From the NCBI RefSeq assembly GCF_000317025.1, contig NC_019689.1, forward strand, positions 1,899,501 to 1,963,500: 64,000 bases of DNA. The letters are read 5' to 3'. Source of the DNA: Pleurocapsa sp. PCC 7327. GTDB lineage: Bacteria > Cyanobacteriota > Cyanobacteriia > Cyanobacteriales > Microcystaceae. This document shows positions 26,676-35,420 of this stretch, one piece after another; the first letter of the stretch is position 1, and each line of letters begins with the position of its first letter. The notes under the pieces are model-generated. The model worked only from the letters and a program-made list of their open reading frames with translations. It searched no databases and was not told the origin of the DNA. The translations under genes and the position numbers were made by a program.

Positions 26676-27221
26676 ATGAAAAAAGTAGCGGTGTTTGGCA
26701 ATGCTGGAGGCGGTAAATCAACTCTAAGCAAGAGATTATCCCAAATCACTGGTTTGCCACTTTACGTCTTAGACAAGATTAAATATCGATCGGGGGGCAT
26801 TGAGGTTCCACAGGAAGACTATAAGCACACCCATGAGAAAATTTTGGAGACCGATCGATGGATTATTGACGGGTTTGGTTGCATGGAAACCCTATGGCTA
26901 CGACTGAACGAGGCGGATAGTCTGGTTTTTGTCGATCTACCGCTATATGTACATTTGTGGTGGGTGACTAAACGACTGCTCGTAGGTCGCTTTAAACCGC
27001 CCGAAGGCTGGCCCCAAAAGAGTCCAATCTTGAAGAGTTCGCTGAGTAGCTACCGCGTGCTTTGGCTATGTCACAAATATTTGACCCCAAAATATCGCGA
27101 GTATATCAAGCAGGTTCAAAGCACCAAAAGTGTTTATCACATCAGATCTACTCAACAGATTTCACAATTTTTTGAATTAATTGAAAATGAGACCAACGTT
27201 GAAGATAGTTCACCAACCTAA
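26676..27221 (+). CDS. P-loop nucleotide kinase-like ATPase (FlaR / topology-modulation type)
   Basis: Small AAA/P-loop protein of 181 residues related to adenylate kinase-like 'DNA topology modulation' FlaR proteins. ATG 26676 is chosen because GGAG lies seven bases upstream; a GTG two codons earlier would overlap that site. The Walker A is GNAGGGKSTLS, and YVLDKIKYRSGGIEVPQEDY is the family's next block. DRWIIDGFG and EADSLVFVDLPLYVHLWWVTKRLLVGR resemble the NMP-binding and lid regions. The substrate is unknown. The gene sits in a segment bracketed by two copies of the fusion gene's 3' end, suggesting that it arrived as a cassette. Confidence 0.85.
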   Translation: MKKVAVFGNAGGGKSTLSKRLSQITGLPLYVLDKIKYRSGGIEVPQEDYKHTHEKILETDRWIIDGFGCMETLWLRLNEADSLVFVDLPLYVHLWWVTKRLLVGRFKPPEGWPQKSPILKSSLSSYRVLWLCHKYLTPKYREYIKQVQSTKSVYHIRSTQQISQFFELIENETNVEDSSPT

Positions 27222-27228
27222 CGTTGAT

Positions 27229-27384
27229 TTACTTCCCTTTTGGTGGGTCATTAAACAGTGCAACTGCATTAGGAAGATAGCTAAGACTTTCTCCTCCTTT
27301 GACTGATGTCCTAGCTCCTTCATTAAAGAAGAAAAGGTTTAACGAAAAAGTAACAACGATAGCTAGCCAGAATTTTTCTTTCAT
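27229..27384 (-). CDS. Small secreted or membrane peptide
   Basis: 51 residues. GGAGGT lies five bases before ATG 27384, a strong site that decides this start; the frame stays open further upstream without a better site. The N-terminus is a classic signal or anchor segment (MKEKFWLAIVVTFSLNLFFF), followed by a polar tail (NEGARTSVKGGESLSYLP, ending NDPPKGK). No family is recognised. It lies convergent with the kinase gene, seven bases from its stop, within the cassette-like segment. Confidence 0.5.
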   Translation of the reverse strand: MKEKFWLAIVVTFSLNLFFFNEGARTSVKGGESLSYLPNAVALFNDPPKGK

Positions 27385-27549
27385 CTCACACCTCCAACTA
27401 TCTACAGCTTTCTGAAGTTCCATTAGAACCTCTTTCAGTTTTAGAGTAACTAGATGAGTTGGGGATGTCAGTCCCATTAATTTCTTCCACTTTATTCCAC
27501 TTTTATTTTTCAGGAAGGAATCGCGTTATGGTTTTTCGCCCAGGAAAAT

Positions 27550-27628
27550 TTTTAAATTACTGTTAGCGCAGCATTTATGCACTACGTTACTGGCAATTGG
27601 CATGTGGAAAATTATTGTGGGATATTGA
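27550..27628 (+). repeat. Second copy of the 3' end of the fusion gene
   Basis: About 79 bases matching 26269-26347, including the stop codon, with six differences, five of which are synonymous. It encodes FKLLLAQHLCTTLLAIGMWKIIVGY-like residues (one Ala to Thr change) and then TGA. Upstream similarity stops abruptly. It lies 42 bases before the histone deacetylase-like gene. Confidence 0.92.
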
Positions 27629-27670
27629 GAAATAGAGAAGCTTATTTGTTTCGGGTTGCCAGTACGTTTG

Positions 27671-28706
27671 ATGTTCGCCGTTTACAGCCAAGACCACCAA
27701 TACCACAACCCTAGATTCGAGTTAGTTGACGGGCAATTCAGCCCGCCGTTCGAGCATCCCCGCCGTGCAGAAACAGTACTGGCTCAAATCCGCGAGATAA
27801 GTTTGGGTCACGTCCTACCGCCCAAAGATTTTGGCTTATCTCCGATCCTGCGAGTCCACGACGAAAGTTTCGTTCGTTTTCTGCAAACTGCCTGGGACGA
27901 ATGGTCACTTGTGCGTGGAGAAGGAGATGCCTTTCCTTTTACCTGGATAGGACGAGCAATGCGTCACGATAAAGTGCCAGAAACCAGCGACGGCAAGCTA
28001 GGCTATTACGCCTTCGATGCGGGAACGCCGATTACCTCTGGCACTTGGCGGGCTGCTACTACCTCTGTCAATGTCGCCCTCACCGGGCAGGAACTCGTCG
28101 CGAAAGGAGAACGCGCCGTCTTTGCCCTCTGTCGCCCGCCCGGTCATCACGCCGCCCGCGACTGCTATGGGGGTTATTGCTTTTTGAATAATGCCGCGAT
28201 CGCAGCCCAAGCCTTTCGAGACGCGGGGGCAGAACGAGTTGCTATTCTAGACGTAGACTACCACCACGGCAACGGGACGCAGGCAATCTTTTACGATCGC
28301 CGCGATCTCCTGTTTGTCTCGCTGCATGCCCATCCCCGTCAGGAATACCCTTACTTTTCCGGTTACGACGACGAACGAGGCGCAGGGGCAGGAGAAGGCT
28401 ACAATCAGAACTATCCCCTCCCTTGGGGCACCGATTGGACAAGCTATCGAGAGCCGCTAGAGGATGCCATTCGAGCAATCCGCAATTACAGCCCCAGATG
28501 CTTTCGTCGTCTCTCTCGGTGTCAATACCTTCGAGAAAGACCCCATCTTCAAGTTTCAGTTTCACAAAGAAGATTACCTGCGTTTGGGCGAAGCGATCGC
28601 TCGCGTTAATAAGCCTACTTTATTCGTAATGGAGGGAGGCTATGCGGTAGACGAGCTAGGTTTGAATGTTGTCAACGTGTTAGCGGGATTTGAGAATGCC
28701 TGTTAA
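27671..28706 (+). pseudogene. Histone deacetylase / acetylpolyamine amidohydrolase-like gene with frameshift
   Basis: Zinc-dependent deacetylase of the class II HDAC/AphA type. From ATG 27671 (MFAVYSQDHQYHNPRFELVDGQF) it shows the family blocks ERAVFALCRPPGHHAARDCYGGYCFLNNAAIAAQAF, the metal site VAILDVDYHHGNGTQAIFY and SLHAHPRQEYPYFSGYDDERGAGAGEGYNQNYPLPWGT. At about 28490 the frame turns into nonsense. The neighbouring frame continues with APDAFVVSLGVNTFEKDPIFKFQFHKEDYLRLGEAIARVNKPTLFVMEGGYAVDELGLNVVNVLAGF to TGA 28704. One surplus C in the CCCC run at about 28491-28494 explains the shift. Without it the protein would be about 345 residues and complete, so this is either a very recent mutation or a sequencing error. 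Confidence 0.85.
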
Positions 28707-28787
28707 AGAACCATTCGCTGGGAGTGCGAGCATCTCGATCGCGTTTGGGTTAGAATTATGCGATCGCGACGCTCATTCAACGGATTC

Positions 28788-29954
28788 CTAAGCTCCATAC
28801 CAAAGCGTTTCGATTTTTCGGGCAATTTCTAACAATTGCTCTTTTACGCTTTGAGACGAGCTAGTTGCTGTCTCTGACTCTAGTAAAACCGTCACGTGTC
28901 CTAACTTGCGTCCGGGACGAGATTCGGTTTTATCGTACCAATGAAGATAGGCATGGGGAATGGCAGCTATGCGATCGCGTTTTTCTTGATAATTGCTGTG
29001 AGAATGCTCGTAGCCTAGCAAATTTACCATCACGGCTCCCGAGCATTTTAGAGCAGACGAGCCTAATGACAACTCCGTCACTGCCCGCAACTGCATTTCA
29101 AACTGAGACGTTTCGCAGGCATCGAGGGTGTAGTGTCCAGAATTGTGCGTTCGCGGTGCGATTTCATTGACTAATACTTTGCCATCTTGGGTGAGAAATA
29201 GCTCGATCCCAAAAACGCCGACAACTTGCAATTTTTCTAGCAAATGACGGGCAATTCTTTCTATTTCTAACTCGATTTCCGGTGCGAGAGCGGCTGGGAC
29301 AATAACCCAATGGCAAACGCGATCTTTCTGATAAGTTTCTACAACTGGGTAGATTACGACCTCTCCAGCGACGCTACGAGCAGCTATAACCGCTAGTTCC
29401 CGCTCGAAGGGGATAAATTCTTCCAACAACCATGAAGCGTCTGGAAAACGCTTGTAGATGGCTTCTAGCTCATCGCGATCGCTGATAATAAAAGTTCCCT
29501 GTCCGTCATAACCGTGGCGGCGGGATTTGAGAACGATGGGAAAGTTTAATTTAAGATCGCAGGAGAAAGCATTATCATCTCTCTTTAGTGCGATAAAGCG
29601 AGGGACTGGCAATCTAATCTCTTTGAGATAGCAGCGTTGGTGATATTTATCCAACAGAGGCGATAAAGCCTCCAAGCTGGGGCGAAAGCAAACGCCTCTC
29701 TCTGCTAAAGGCTTTAAAGCTTCTAAATTAATAAACTCATTCTCAAAGGTAATAACATCGCAGCGATTAGCTAGCCGAACAGTCGCCGCCGCATCGTCTA
29801 CGGCGGCTAGGATCGTTTCGGCTGCAATTTTAACGGCTGGGTCATCGGGATGGGGAGTCTGGACAACCAAATCTATCCCTAACTTTTGGGCAGCTTTTGC
29901 CATCATCCAAGCCAACTGACCGCCGCCAATGACACCAACTCGTTTTCTTTTCAT
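28788..29954 (-). CDS. purK: N5-carboxyaminoimidazole ribonucleotide synthase
   Basis: ATP-grasp enzyme of 388 residues that carboxylates AIR to N5-CAIR in purine synthesis. The start ATG 29954 overlaps the upstream gene's TGA (TGATG), indicating translational coupling. It shows VGVIGGGQLAWMM, the ATP-grasp segments PIVLKSRRHGYDGQGTF, SWLLEEFIPFERELAVIAARS and GVFGIELFLTQDGKVLVNEIAPRTHNSGHYTLDACETSQFEMQLRA (the PurK signature), and a C-terminal YGA. All functional regions are intact. purE is not in the window. The upstream pentapeptide gene shares the transcript. Confidence 0.95.
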   Translation of the reverse strand: MKRKRVGVIGGGQLAWMMAKAAQKLGIDLVVQTPHPDDPAVKIAAETILAAVDDAAATVRLANRCDVITFENEFINLEALKPLAERGVCFRPSLEALSPLLDKYHQRCYLKEIRLPVPRFIALKRDDNAFSCDLKLNFPIVLKSRRHGYDGQGTFIISDRDELEAIYKRFPDASWLLEEFIPFERELAVIAARSVAGEVVIYPVVETYQKDRVCHWVIVPAALAPEIELEIERIARHLLEKLQVVGVFGIELFLTQDGKVLVNEIAPRTHNSGHYTLDACETSQFEMQLRAVTELSLGSSALKCSGAVMVNLLGYEHSHSNYQEKRDRIAAIPHAYLHWYDKTESRPGRKLGHVTVLLESETATSSSQSVKEQLLEIARKIETLWYGA

Positions 29955-30460
29955 CAATTGCACCCCAATGAAGCTCGCGTTTCAACGCCCGTTTTAGAAT
30001 TCACCCCAGATGCTATGGTACACAGTTTAGCGACTTGATCGCCATCTAAAACGGCAAGCGTAAAGTCAGCTCCTGTAATATTTGCTCCATCAAAAGTAGT
30101 GCGTAACATGATTGCTTCTGTCAAAACCGCATCGCTGAGATCGGCGCCATTAAAGCTGCTCAGATAGGCGAGACCGTTAGTGAGATCGGCGCCGTGCAGA
30201 TTGGTTTCTTTGAGAGCGGAACCGTTAAAAACCGCCCCGCGCAAGTCAGTATTGCTAAAGTTAGCAGAGGTTAGATCGACGTTGGTGAACTGAGCGGTTT
30301 GTAAATTTTGACCGGAAAAATCTTGACCGCTCAGATTTTTATCTTCAAAACTTGCGGCTGCTCCAGTGACGGCTGAAGAACTTGCCGCTTTTGCTGGTAA
30401 AGGAAAAATCAAAATAGTTAATGCTAATAAGAAAATAGCTAATCTTAGGATATATTTCAT
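29954..30460 (-). CDS. Secreted pentapeptide-repeat protein
   Basis: A 168-residue protein with a signal peptide ([21 protein letters not shown]) that directs it to the periplasm or thylakoid lumen. It is followed by about fourteen tandem A(D/N)LXX-type pentapeptides, e.g. [37 protein letters not shown] and [12 protein letters not shown]. They should form a right-handed quadrilateral beta-helix. The C-terminal cap ([30 protein letters not shown]) carries two cysteines and resembles lumenal pentapeptide proteins of cyanobacteria and plastids, whose function is unknown. I prefer ATG 30460 over a TTG three codons upstream. It is coupled to purK. Confidence 0.88.
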   Translation of the reverse strand: MKYILRLAIFLLALTILIFPLPAKAASSSAVTGAAASFEDKNLSGQDFSGQNLQTAQFTNVDLTSANFSNTDLRGAVFNGSALKETNLHGADLTNGLAYLSSFNGADLSDAVLTEAIMLRTTFDGANITGADFTLAVLDGDQVAKLCTIASGVNSKTGVETRASLGCN

Positions 30461-30574
30461 CGCTTGCAAACAATGTAGATCGCTTAAATCGCCTTCTAGA
30501 TAGATTGTACGGGAAAGTAGCCTCCGATTTGCTCCCTTAGGTCAAGATCGAACCAGCTTAACGCCGAACTCAGA

Positions 30575-32125
30575 TTAAGTATCGCTGCCTTCAAGAAAAT
30601 TCTGTTGGAGGAAGGGAGCGAGTTCTCGGTTCAATCGACCGGCTTTGACCAATTCGGCATAGGTATCCGCTTCAGTTGCCATCAATTCTTGGCGCAGTTG
30701 CTCGGTAGTAAAGTTTTGTAAATTGGGATATTCATTTTGCAATCGCTCTATTTCTTCTTGCAGGCGGTTTAATTCTCCCTTAACGAGTTGCTCTTGATAG
30801 CGATAAAATTCTGGTTCGACTCCCGGACGTTTTTCGACTCGTTGGAGGTGTTGAAGAACGCGATCGAGGGCAGTCAAACGCGCGATCGCTTCTGCATATT
30901 GCTGGCGTAGCGGTTGGTCGCCCAGTAGGTTTAGCTTCTCTAGCAACGGCTTGACGGTTAATCCCTGCACGAGCAACGTAAATAAGACGACTCCAAAGAC
31001 TGTAGCGACGATCTCCTCTCGTTCGGATAGGATAGTAGGGATGCTCAATGCCAAAGCGATAGACACCGAACCTCGCAGTCCGCCCCACCAAAGTATCGTT
31101 TGCTCCTGTAAGGGAATGTCCGATTTAACCAGTTTATTGCTCAAACCGCTCAAACCGAAAATTGCTAAGGCTCGCGTCACAATCATCGCGACTACCGTCA
31201 AGGCGATGGTTCCTAAATTTTCTCCCAAAACGGCAAACTCGACGCGATCGCCAATTAGCAAAAAAACGATCGAGTTGACAAAAAAGGCTAGAAACTCCCA
31301 AAACTCTGTCACGATGATGCGGGTGCGGGGATTCATGCCGATGCGCGAACCAAAGTTCCCCAAAATTAACCCCGTAGTAACGACTCCAATGACTCCAGAA
31401 CCGCCTAAATCTTCTGTAATCAAATAAGTGCCATATGCCGAAACTAAAGTTAACGATTGCTCCACCAATGGCAAGTCGAACCGTTGCGTGAGGTAGGAAA
31501 TGCCAAAACCAATTAAACTGCCAACTGCGAGACCGATGCCGACTACTGAAAAGAATTGTATTAAAATCGATTGAATTTCTAACGATTTAGTTCCTAGCGG
31601 CAGTCCGACCAAAAAACTAAAAGCCACTACCGCCATGCCATCGTTAAACAGGCTTTCCCCTTCCATTAAGGTGGTTAAACGTCTTTCTACGCCCAGCTCT
31701 CGAAATAGCGCCGTTACAGAAACTGGGTCAGTGGCAGACAAACTTGCTCCCACCAGTAACGCAGTTGTTAGCGGCAATCCGGCAAGTTGATTTAATCCCA
31801 ACGCAATTCCTAAAATTGAAATGACGACTCCCGCGATCGCGTACAAACAAATGGGAAATAAATCGCGCTTTAAATCTAGCCATCTTAAATTCCATGCCGC
31901 TTCAAACAGCAGAGGCGGCAAGAAAATTGACAGGATCAATTCGGGCGACAAATCGACGAGGCGAACGTTAACAAATGCCAAACCCAGACCAACGATTACC
32001 AATAGTAAGGTATAGGGAATTTGGCGAAACCAGCTAACAATTTGAGGCAGCGTTGCCACGCTCAAAGACACGGCGAGAACTAAAAGAAATTGTTTGAGAT
32101 TGTCTTCAATCGCTGCTTCACTCAT
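30575..32125 (-). CDS. Na+/H+ antiporter (CPA1 family)
   Basis: Cation/proton antiporter of 516 residues with about 12 membrane spans. It is recognised by FLPPLLFEAAWNL, the ion-binding core GASLSATDPVSVTALFRELGV, EGESLFNDGMAVVAF, ILWWGGLRGSVSIALALSIP and the extended cytoplasmic C-terminal tail of about 120 charged residues (AEAIARLTALDRVLQHLQRVEKRPGVEPEF onward). The ND and the downstream Arg-Gly motif are the CPA1 hallmarks. It most resembles cyanobacterial NhaS/NhaP-type antiporters for salt and pH homeostasis. The single reading frame is intact, in contrast with the fragment at 43140. Confidence 0.92.
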   Translation of the reverse strand: MSEAAIEDNLKQFLLVLAVSLSVATLPQIVSWFRQIPYTLLLVIVGLGLAFVNVRLVDLSPELILSIFLPPLLFEAAWNLRWLDLKRDLFPICLYAIAGVVISILGIALGLNQLAGLPLTTALLVGASLSATDPVSVTALFRELGVERRLTTLMEGESLFNDGMAVVAFSFLVGLPLGTKSLEIQSILIQFFSVVGIGLAVGSLIGFGISYLTQRFDLPLVEQSLTLVSAYGTYLITEDLGGSGVIGVVTTGLILGNFGSRIGMNPRTRIIVTEFWEFLAFFVNSIVFLLIGDRVEFAVLGENLGTIALTVVAMIVTRALAIFGLSGLSNKLVKSDIPLQEQTILWWGGLRGSVSIALALSIPTILSEREEIVATVFGVVLFTLLVQGLTVKPLLEKLNLLGDQPLRQQYAEAIARLTALDRVLQHLQRVEKRPGVEPEFYRYQEQLVKGELNRLQEEIERLQNEYPNLQNFTTEQLRQELMATEADTYAELVKAGRLNRELAPFLQQNFLEGSDT

Positions 32126-32189
32126 GACTGAATTGAGATTGTAATCATTCCCAATTAATTTATTATGGACTTACGCACTCCAGCAAATG

Positions 32190-32220
32190 TAGGGGCAGTG
32201 CCCCGATCTTTCCCTACAGA
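32190..32220. repeat. REP-like palindrome
   Basis: TGTAGGGGCAGTGCCCC...CCCTACA, a nested inverted repeat with outer arms TGTAGGG/CCCTACA and inner arms GGGGCA/TGCCCC. It is a pattern commonly dispersed in cyanobacterial intergenic DNA. It lies between the antiporter and the membrane-protein gene. Confidence 0.5.
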
Positions 32221-32267
32221 AGCCCGGATTTCTAACCCGCAACTGCGCCACTCCTATTATTGCCTGT

Positions 32268-33692
32268 TTACCGTCTCACTAAGTAATTTAAATTTTCAAC
32301 TTCTTCAACCACTTTTTCTATCTCGCTTTCAGCAATTCTTTTTACATAATTAATTTTTATTTCTTCTAGCCAACTAATCAACCAAGACTGAATTTCTGGC
32401 AGATTTTGCTTTTTTTGGAGTTCTTCTTCAAAGGCATCGATAACCTTTTCAATCAAATTAGCCATCAGTGTAGCGCTGACCGGATCTTCAAGTGCTTTGA
32501 TTAAGTTATTGTAGAGTCTTTGAGAGAAATCTTTAGTCAAATTTTCGGTAATTTGGACGGATAAATGACTCAACCCAGGAATTTTTTGGATTTTTTGATA
32601 AATTGGAGATTCATTGAGAGTTCTTTCAAGATTGTGATGGACTAAAGCTTCTAGATCTGGCTGAACTTTTGGCAAAACATCATAAATGCTGACGTTGAAT
32701 AAGCGAGCTGCGATCGCTCGCACTTCATTGATATTATTAACCTGAATATAGGGACGGCGAGTTTCGGGATGAAATAACCAGCGTGCCAAATCTCCTCGAC
32801 GAATCGCGTCTTGCATCTGGTCGATTGCCTGAACGCCTACCATTTCTGTGAGTTCTCCAGCAAAATTAATAGCAAAATCGCGATCGATTTGCTTGCGTAA
32901 AGGTTCCAAATTCACTAAGTTGGTTTGGTAAAGACGAATAGTGACTGGAATAACTCGCAACCATCTCCAGAAGGGAAGTAATAAAAACAGATCGTACCAA
33001 CGCCGCAGGATAGCTTCTAGCCAATTCAAATTCGGATTGCTACGACTAATATGATAAGTGCGTATTAGTACGTCGAGAGCAAAAATAATAATAAATGGTA
33101 AATCGAGCAACCAAAAGCGATCGATAAAATTCCCAAATTTATTAATATCTCGATAGTAATTACTTTGAATGAGAGGTCGAATTAGAGAATTGAAAAAATT
33201 AATTTGCGATCGCCAATCAGTTTGAGAAAGATAAGCTTGACTCCAAAACGTAGCAAAACCATCTCTGGCAGATTGCTCGTTAGTATGCAAGCGCATTTCG
33301 TTTTTGATTTTGGCTAGAGTCCCGCTTTTATTTGCTACATCAAAAGGATTTTCTTCAATAAGACGGTTACTTAAAAGACGTAACTCGCTTAACAAATTTT
33401 CTGTCTGGGGAGAAGTTAATCCAGTCTGCAAAACTTGCGCTTGCAATGCGTCTACTTTATCGAGGTAGTTTTGCGTTTCCGGGTGAGGTTCGATCCCTTT
33501 AACTGGGTCGTATATTTGAGTTAAAGCTGGCAGTATTTGCAGATAAAAATCGCGCCAGGGTATATAAGTGAGATCGAAAAATACCAAAGTTAAGTTCAGG
33601 AATCCAACGATAGCAATTAATTTCTGAAAATAGCGATCGCGCTCAAAGAAAAATTGTTTTTTATTCGAGTTTAATCCCATAAAAAAAATCAT
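32268..33692 (-). CDS. Conserved membrane protein coupled to neutral invertase
   Basis: A 474-residue protein I do not recognise by family. One or two membrane spans lie near the N-terminus (LIAIVGFLNLTLVFFDLTYIP). A second hydrophobic block lies mid-protein (FWLLDLPFIIIFALDVLIRTYHI and WYDLFLLLPFWRWLRVIPVTIRLY). Its FxxDxxxR and basic repeats are faintly reminiscent of voltage-sensor-type or ion-channel segments. The C-terminal 200 residues are soluble and largely helical. The ATG follows the invertase stop directly (TAAATG), so the two are translationally coupled. A second ATG lies four codons downstream behind a run of eight T. The pairing with invertase suggests a role in sugar or osmolyte physiology, an inference only. 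Confidence 0.75.
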   Translation of the reverse strand: MIFFMGLNSNKKQFFFERDRYFQKLIAIVGFLNLTLVFFDLTYIPWRDFYLQILPALTQIYDPVKGIEPHPETQNYLDKVDALQAQVLQTGLTSPQTENLLSELRLLSNRLIEENPFDVANKSGTLAKIKNEMRLHTNEQSARDGFATFWSQAYLSQTDWRSQINFFNSLIRPLIQSNYYRDINKFGNFIDRFWLLDLPFIIIFALDVLIRTYHISRSNPNLNWLEAILRRWYDLFLLLPFWRWLRVIPVTIRLYQTNLVNLEPLRKQIDRDFAINFAGELTEMVGVQAIDQMQDAIRRGDLARWLFHPETRRPYIQVNNINEVRAIAARLFNVSIYDVLPKVQPDLEALVHHNLERTLNESPIYQKIQKIPGLSHLSVQITENLTKDFSQRLYNNLIKALEDPVSATLMANLIEKVIDAFEEELQKKQNLPEIQSWLISWLEEIKINYVKRIAESEIEKVVEEVENLNYLVRR

Positions 33693-35060
33693 TTATTCTC
33701 GTTCAAAACTCAACAATTCTAAATGACTGGGATCTGAGATTAGCTCTTTTGCTACTAAAAAAGCCGCGATCGTCCAAGTCTGATATTTTCTGGCTTGTTT
33801 GCCAATCAATCGACCTGTTTTTCCATCGTAATATTCCGACCATTCATCCTCACTTAAGTAATTTTTAGCAATATCGATCGCTTCCTCAGCAATCTCAATG
33901 CGATCGGTTTTTATTGCAGCTCCTACGAGTAACCAAAGTAGAAAGGGCCAATTGCCACCATTATGATACGACCAGGGACGATTTTTAGGATCGGCTCCCG
34001 TAACGATTTTCCACTCCAGACCTTCGAGTGCGGGAAAACACATTTTCATCGGCATTTCGCCAACCAAATCGTCCCAGCGTTGCTCGATTAAATTTATAAT
34101 TTGCTGCGATTCTCGTTCGCTGGCTAAAGCAGTAATAATTGCCATTAGATTTCCTAGAGCAAAGAAACGAAAATCCATTCGTCCCGGACCGAGATTGCCT
34201 GCCAAATAACCTCCATTTCTAGGTAGCCATTCAGTTAACCAACCAGGAATTGACTCGGCAAAAATATTAAATCGATTGGCAACTTCTGTACCAAATTCAT
34301 CGCCCCGAAAGCGATAGATTTCATTTAAACGTTCGAGATCGATCCAGTAGTATTCGCGCAGATGATAAGTCAAGGGAACTAGGCGTTGTTTGACGCTAGA
34401 AATACACGAGCAGTTATCGTTGTTGGGCAAAAGAAGTTCTCTAGCGGCACGTAAGGCAGCATAGAACAGCACCTGAATTTCGAGCGGATGTTCGTAGACA
34501 CCCATACGACGATCGATCGTAAAAGCGCCATCGGGAACTAACATGGTCGGGTACATGGCGAACCGATGTGCCAAACACATTTCTAAAATTAATTGGATGC
34601 CCTGTTGGAATTCAATTTGTTGGGCAAGGGAAATATCGCCCGTAGCTTTCACATAAGCTCGCAACAGGATAATCCACCACAGACAAGAATCGACAGGCGG
34701 AACTCGCGCGATCGCGTGTTCGCCAAAATCGGCAGTGATATACTCTTTGCCATCTATTAATTCGACTTTGAAACTAGCTGGCATCAATCCTGATCCCGGC
34801 TTGAAAGAGTCCATTTGCGGTTCGTGACTCTGTAGGGAAAGCGTCTCTATCAAAAAGTTGCGAACTATCTCAGACCTGCCTTTAATGAGAAAAGCCAGCG
34901 CCGATGGGACAAAATCGCGAATAAAGCATCGATTGTAGTTGAGCGCCTCTAACTCCGGATCGTTGGCGGCGACTGTCCCGACTGGACGACCTCGATAATA
35001 AATAATCGATTTTTCCAACCTTTCCCAGGTTTCTGCCACTAAATCGTTGCTTGCGTTCAT
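33693..35060 (-). CDS. Alkaline/neutral invertase (GH100)
   Basis: Cytosolic sucrose hydrolase of 455 residues yielding glucose and fructose. Family landmarks are [93 protein letters not shown] and [23 protein letters not shown]. The catalytic Asp lies in the CFIRDFVPS block by analogy with the Anabaena enzyme, and the Glu acid/base lies in the [14 protein letters not shown] block. The protein is complete. Sucrose breakdown is central in cyanobacterial osmolyte turnover. The membrane gene directly downstream is coupled to it. Confidence 0.94.
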   Translation of the reverse strand: MNASNDLVAETWERLEKSIIYYRGRPVGTVAANDPELEALNYNRCFIRDFVPSALAFLIKGRSEIVRNFLIETLSLQSHEPQMDSFKPGSGLMPASFKVELIDGKEYITADFGEHAIARVPPVDSCLWWIILLRAYVKATGDISLAQQIEFQQGIQLILEMCLAHRFAMYPTMLVPDGAFTIDRRMGVYEHPLEIQVLFYAALRAARELLLPNNDNCSCISSVKQRLVPLTYHLREYYWIDLERLNEIYRFRGDEFGTEVANRFNIFAESIPGWLTEWLPRNGGYLAGNLGPGRMDFRFFALGNLMAIITALASERESQQIINLIEQRWDDLVGEMPMKMCFPALEGLEWKIVTGADPKNRPWSYHNGGNWPFLLWLLVGAAIKTDRIEIAEEAIDIAKNYLSEDEWSEYYDGKTGRLIGKQARKYQTWTIAAFLVAKELISDPSHLELLSFERE

Positions 35061-35175
35061 CGCTTGCCCAATCTCCTCATATCGTTTTCAAAAATGCCTG
35101 CTACGAATTCCTTGTTTAATCCCCACACTCCCCACTCATCTCTCTCTCTTCATCTGTAGCCAGAAAAAAGGAATT

Positions 35176-35316
35176 TTATATTAGCTCGTTTCGCGTCATC
35201 TGCAAACTTTGTTCTTCTGGTCCCGGACGGTATTGCAACCAAGCAAACAGCGCCGCCGTACCAAGAAAAATTAGGGTAATAATTGCCACCAGTTGAAGCA
35301 TGATACTGTAACGCAT
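35176..35316 (-). CDS. Single-span small membrane protein
   Basis: A 46-residue open frame from ATG 35316. It has one clear membrane helix (LQLVAIITLIFLGTAALFAWL) followed by a polar tail, YRPGPEEQSLQMTRNELI. Composition and topology fit small thylakoid or NDH/photosystem accessory subunits, but I recognise none. No strong ribosome-binding site precedes the ATG. It lies between the invertase and AI-2E exporter genes on the same strand. Confidence 0.5.
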   Translation of the reverse strand: MRYSIMLQLVAIITLIFLGTAALFAWLQYRPGPEEQSLQMTRNELI

Positions 35317-35420
35317 AACAAGATTTTGGATGAAAGGATAGATTTGTCAGCGATCGCTACAAGTTTTAGATTTTGGATTGGGAGTTAGACGAGGTTTTAG
35401 TGTTTTATAAATCTCAACGA

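Noticed and set aside
26530-27225. Integron-like attC boxes (GTTAGGT near 26589 and ACCTAAC at 27216-27222) around the P-loop kinase
   Set aside because: The 7-base consensus is short and common; no matching partner boxes at suitable distance were found on either side, and no integrase is present.
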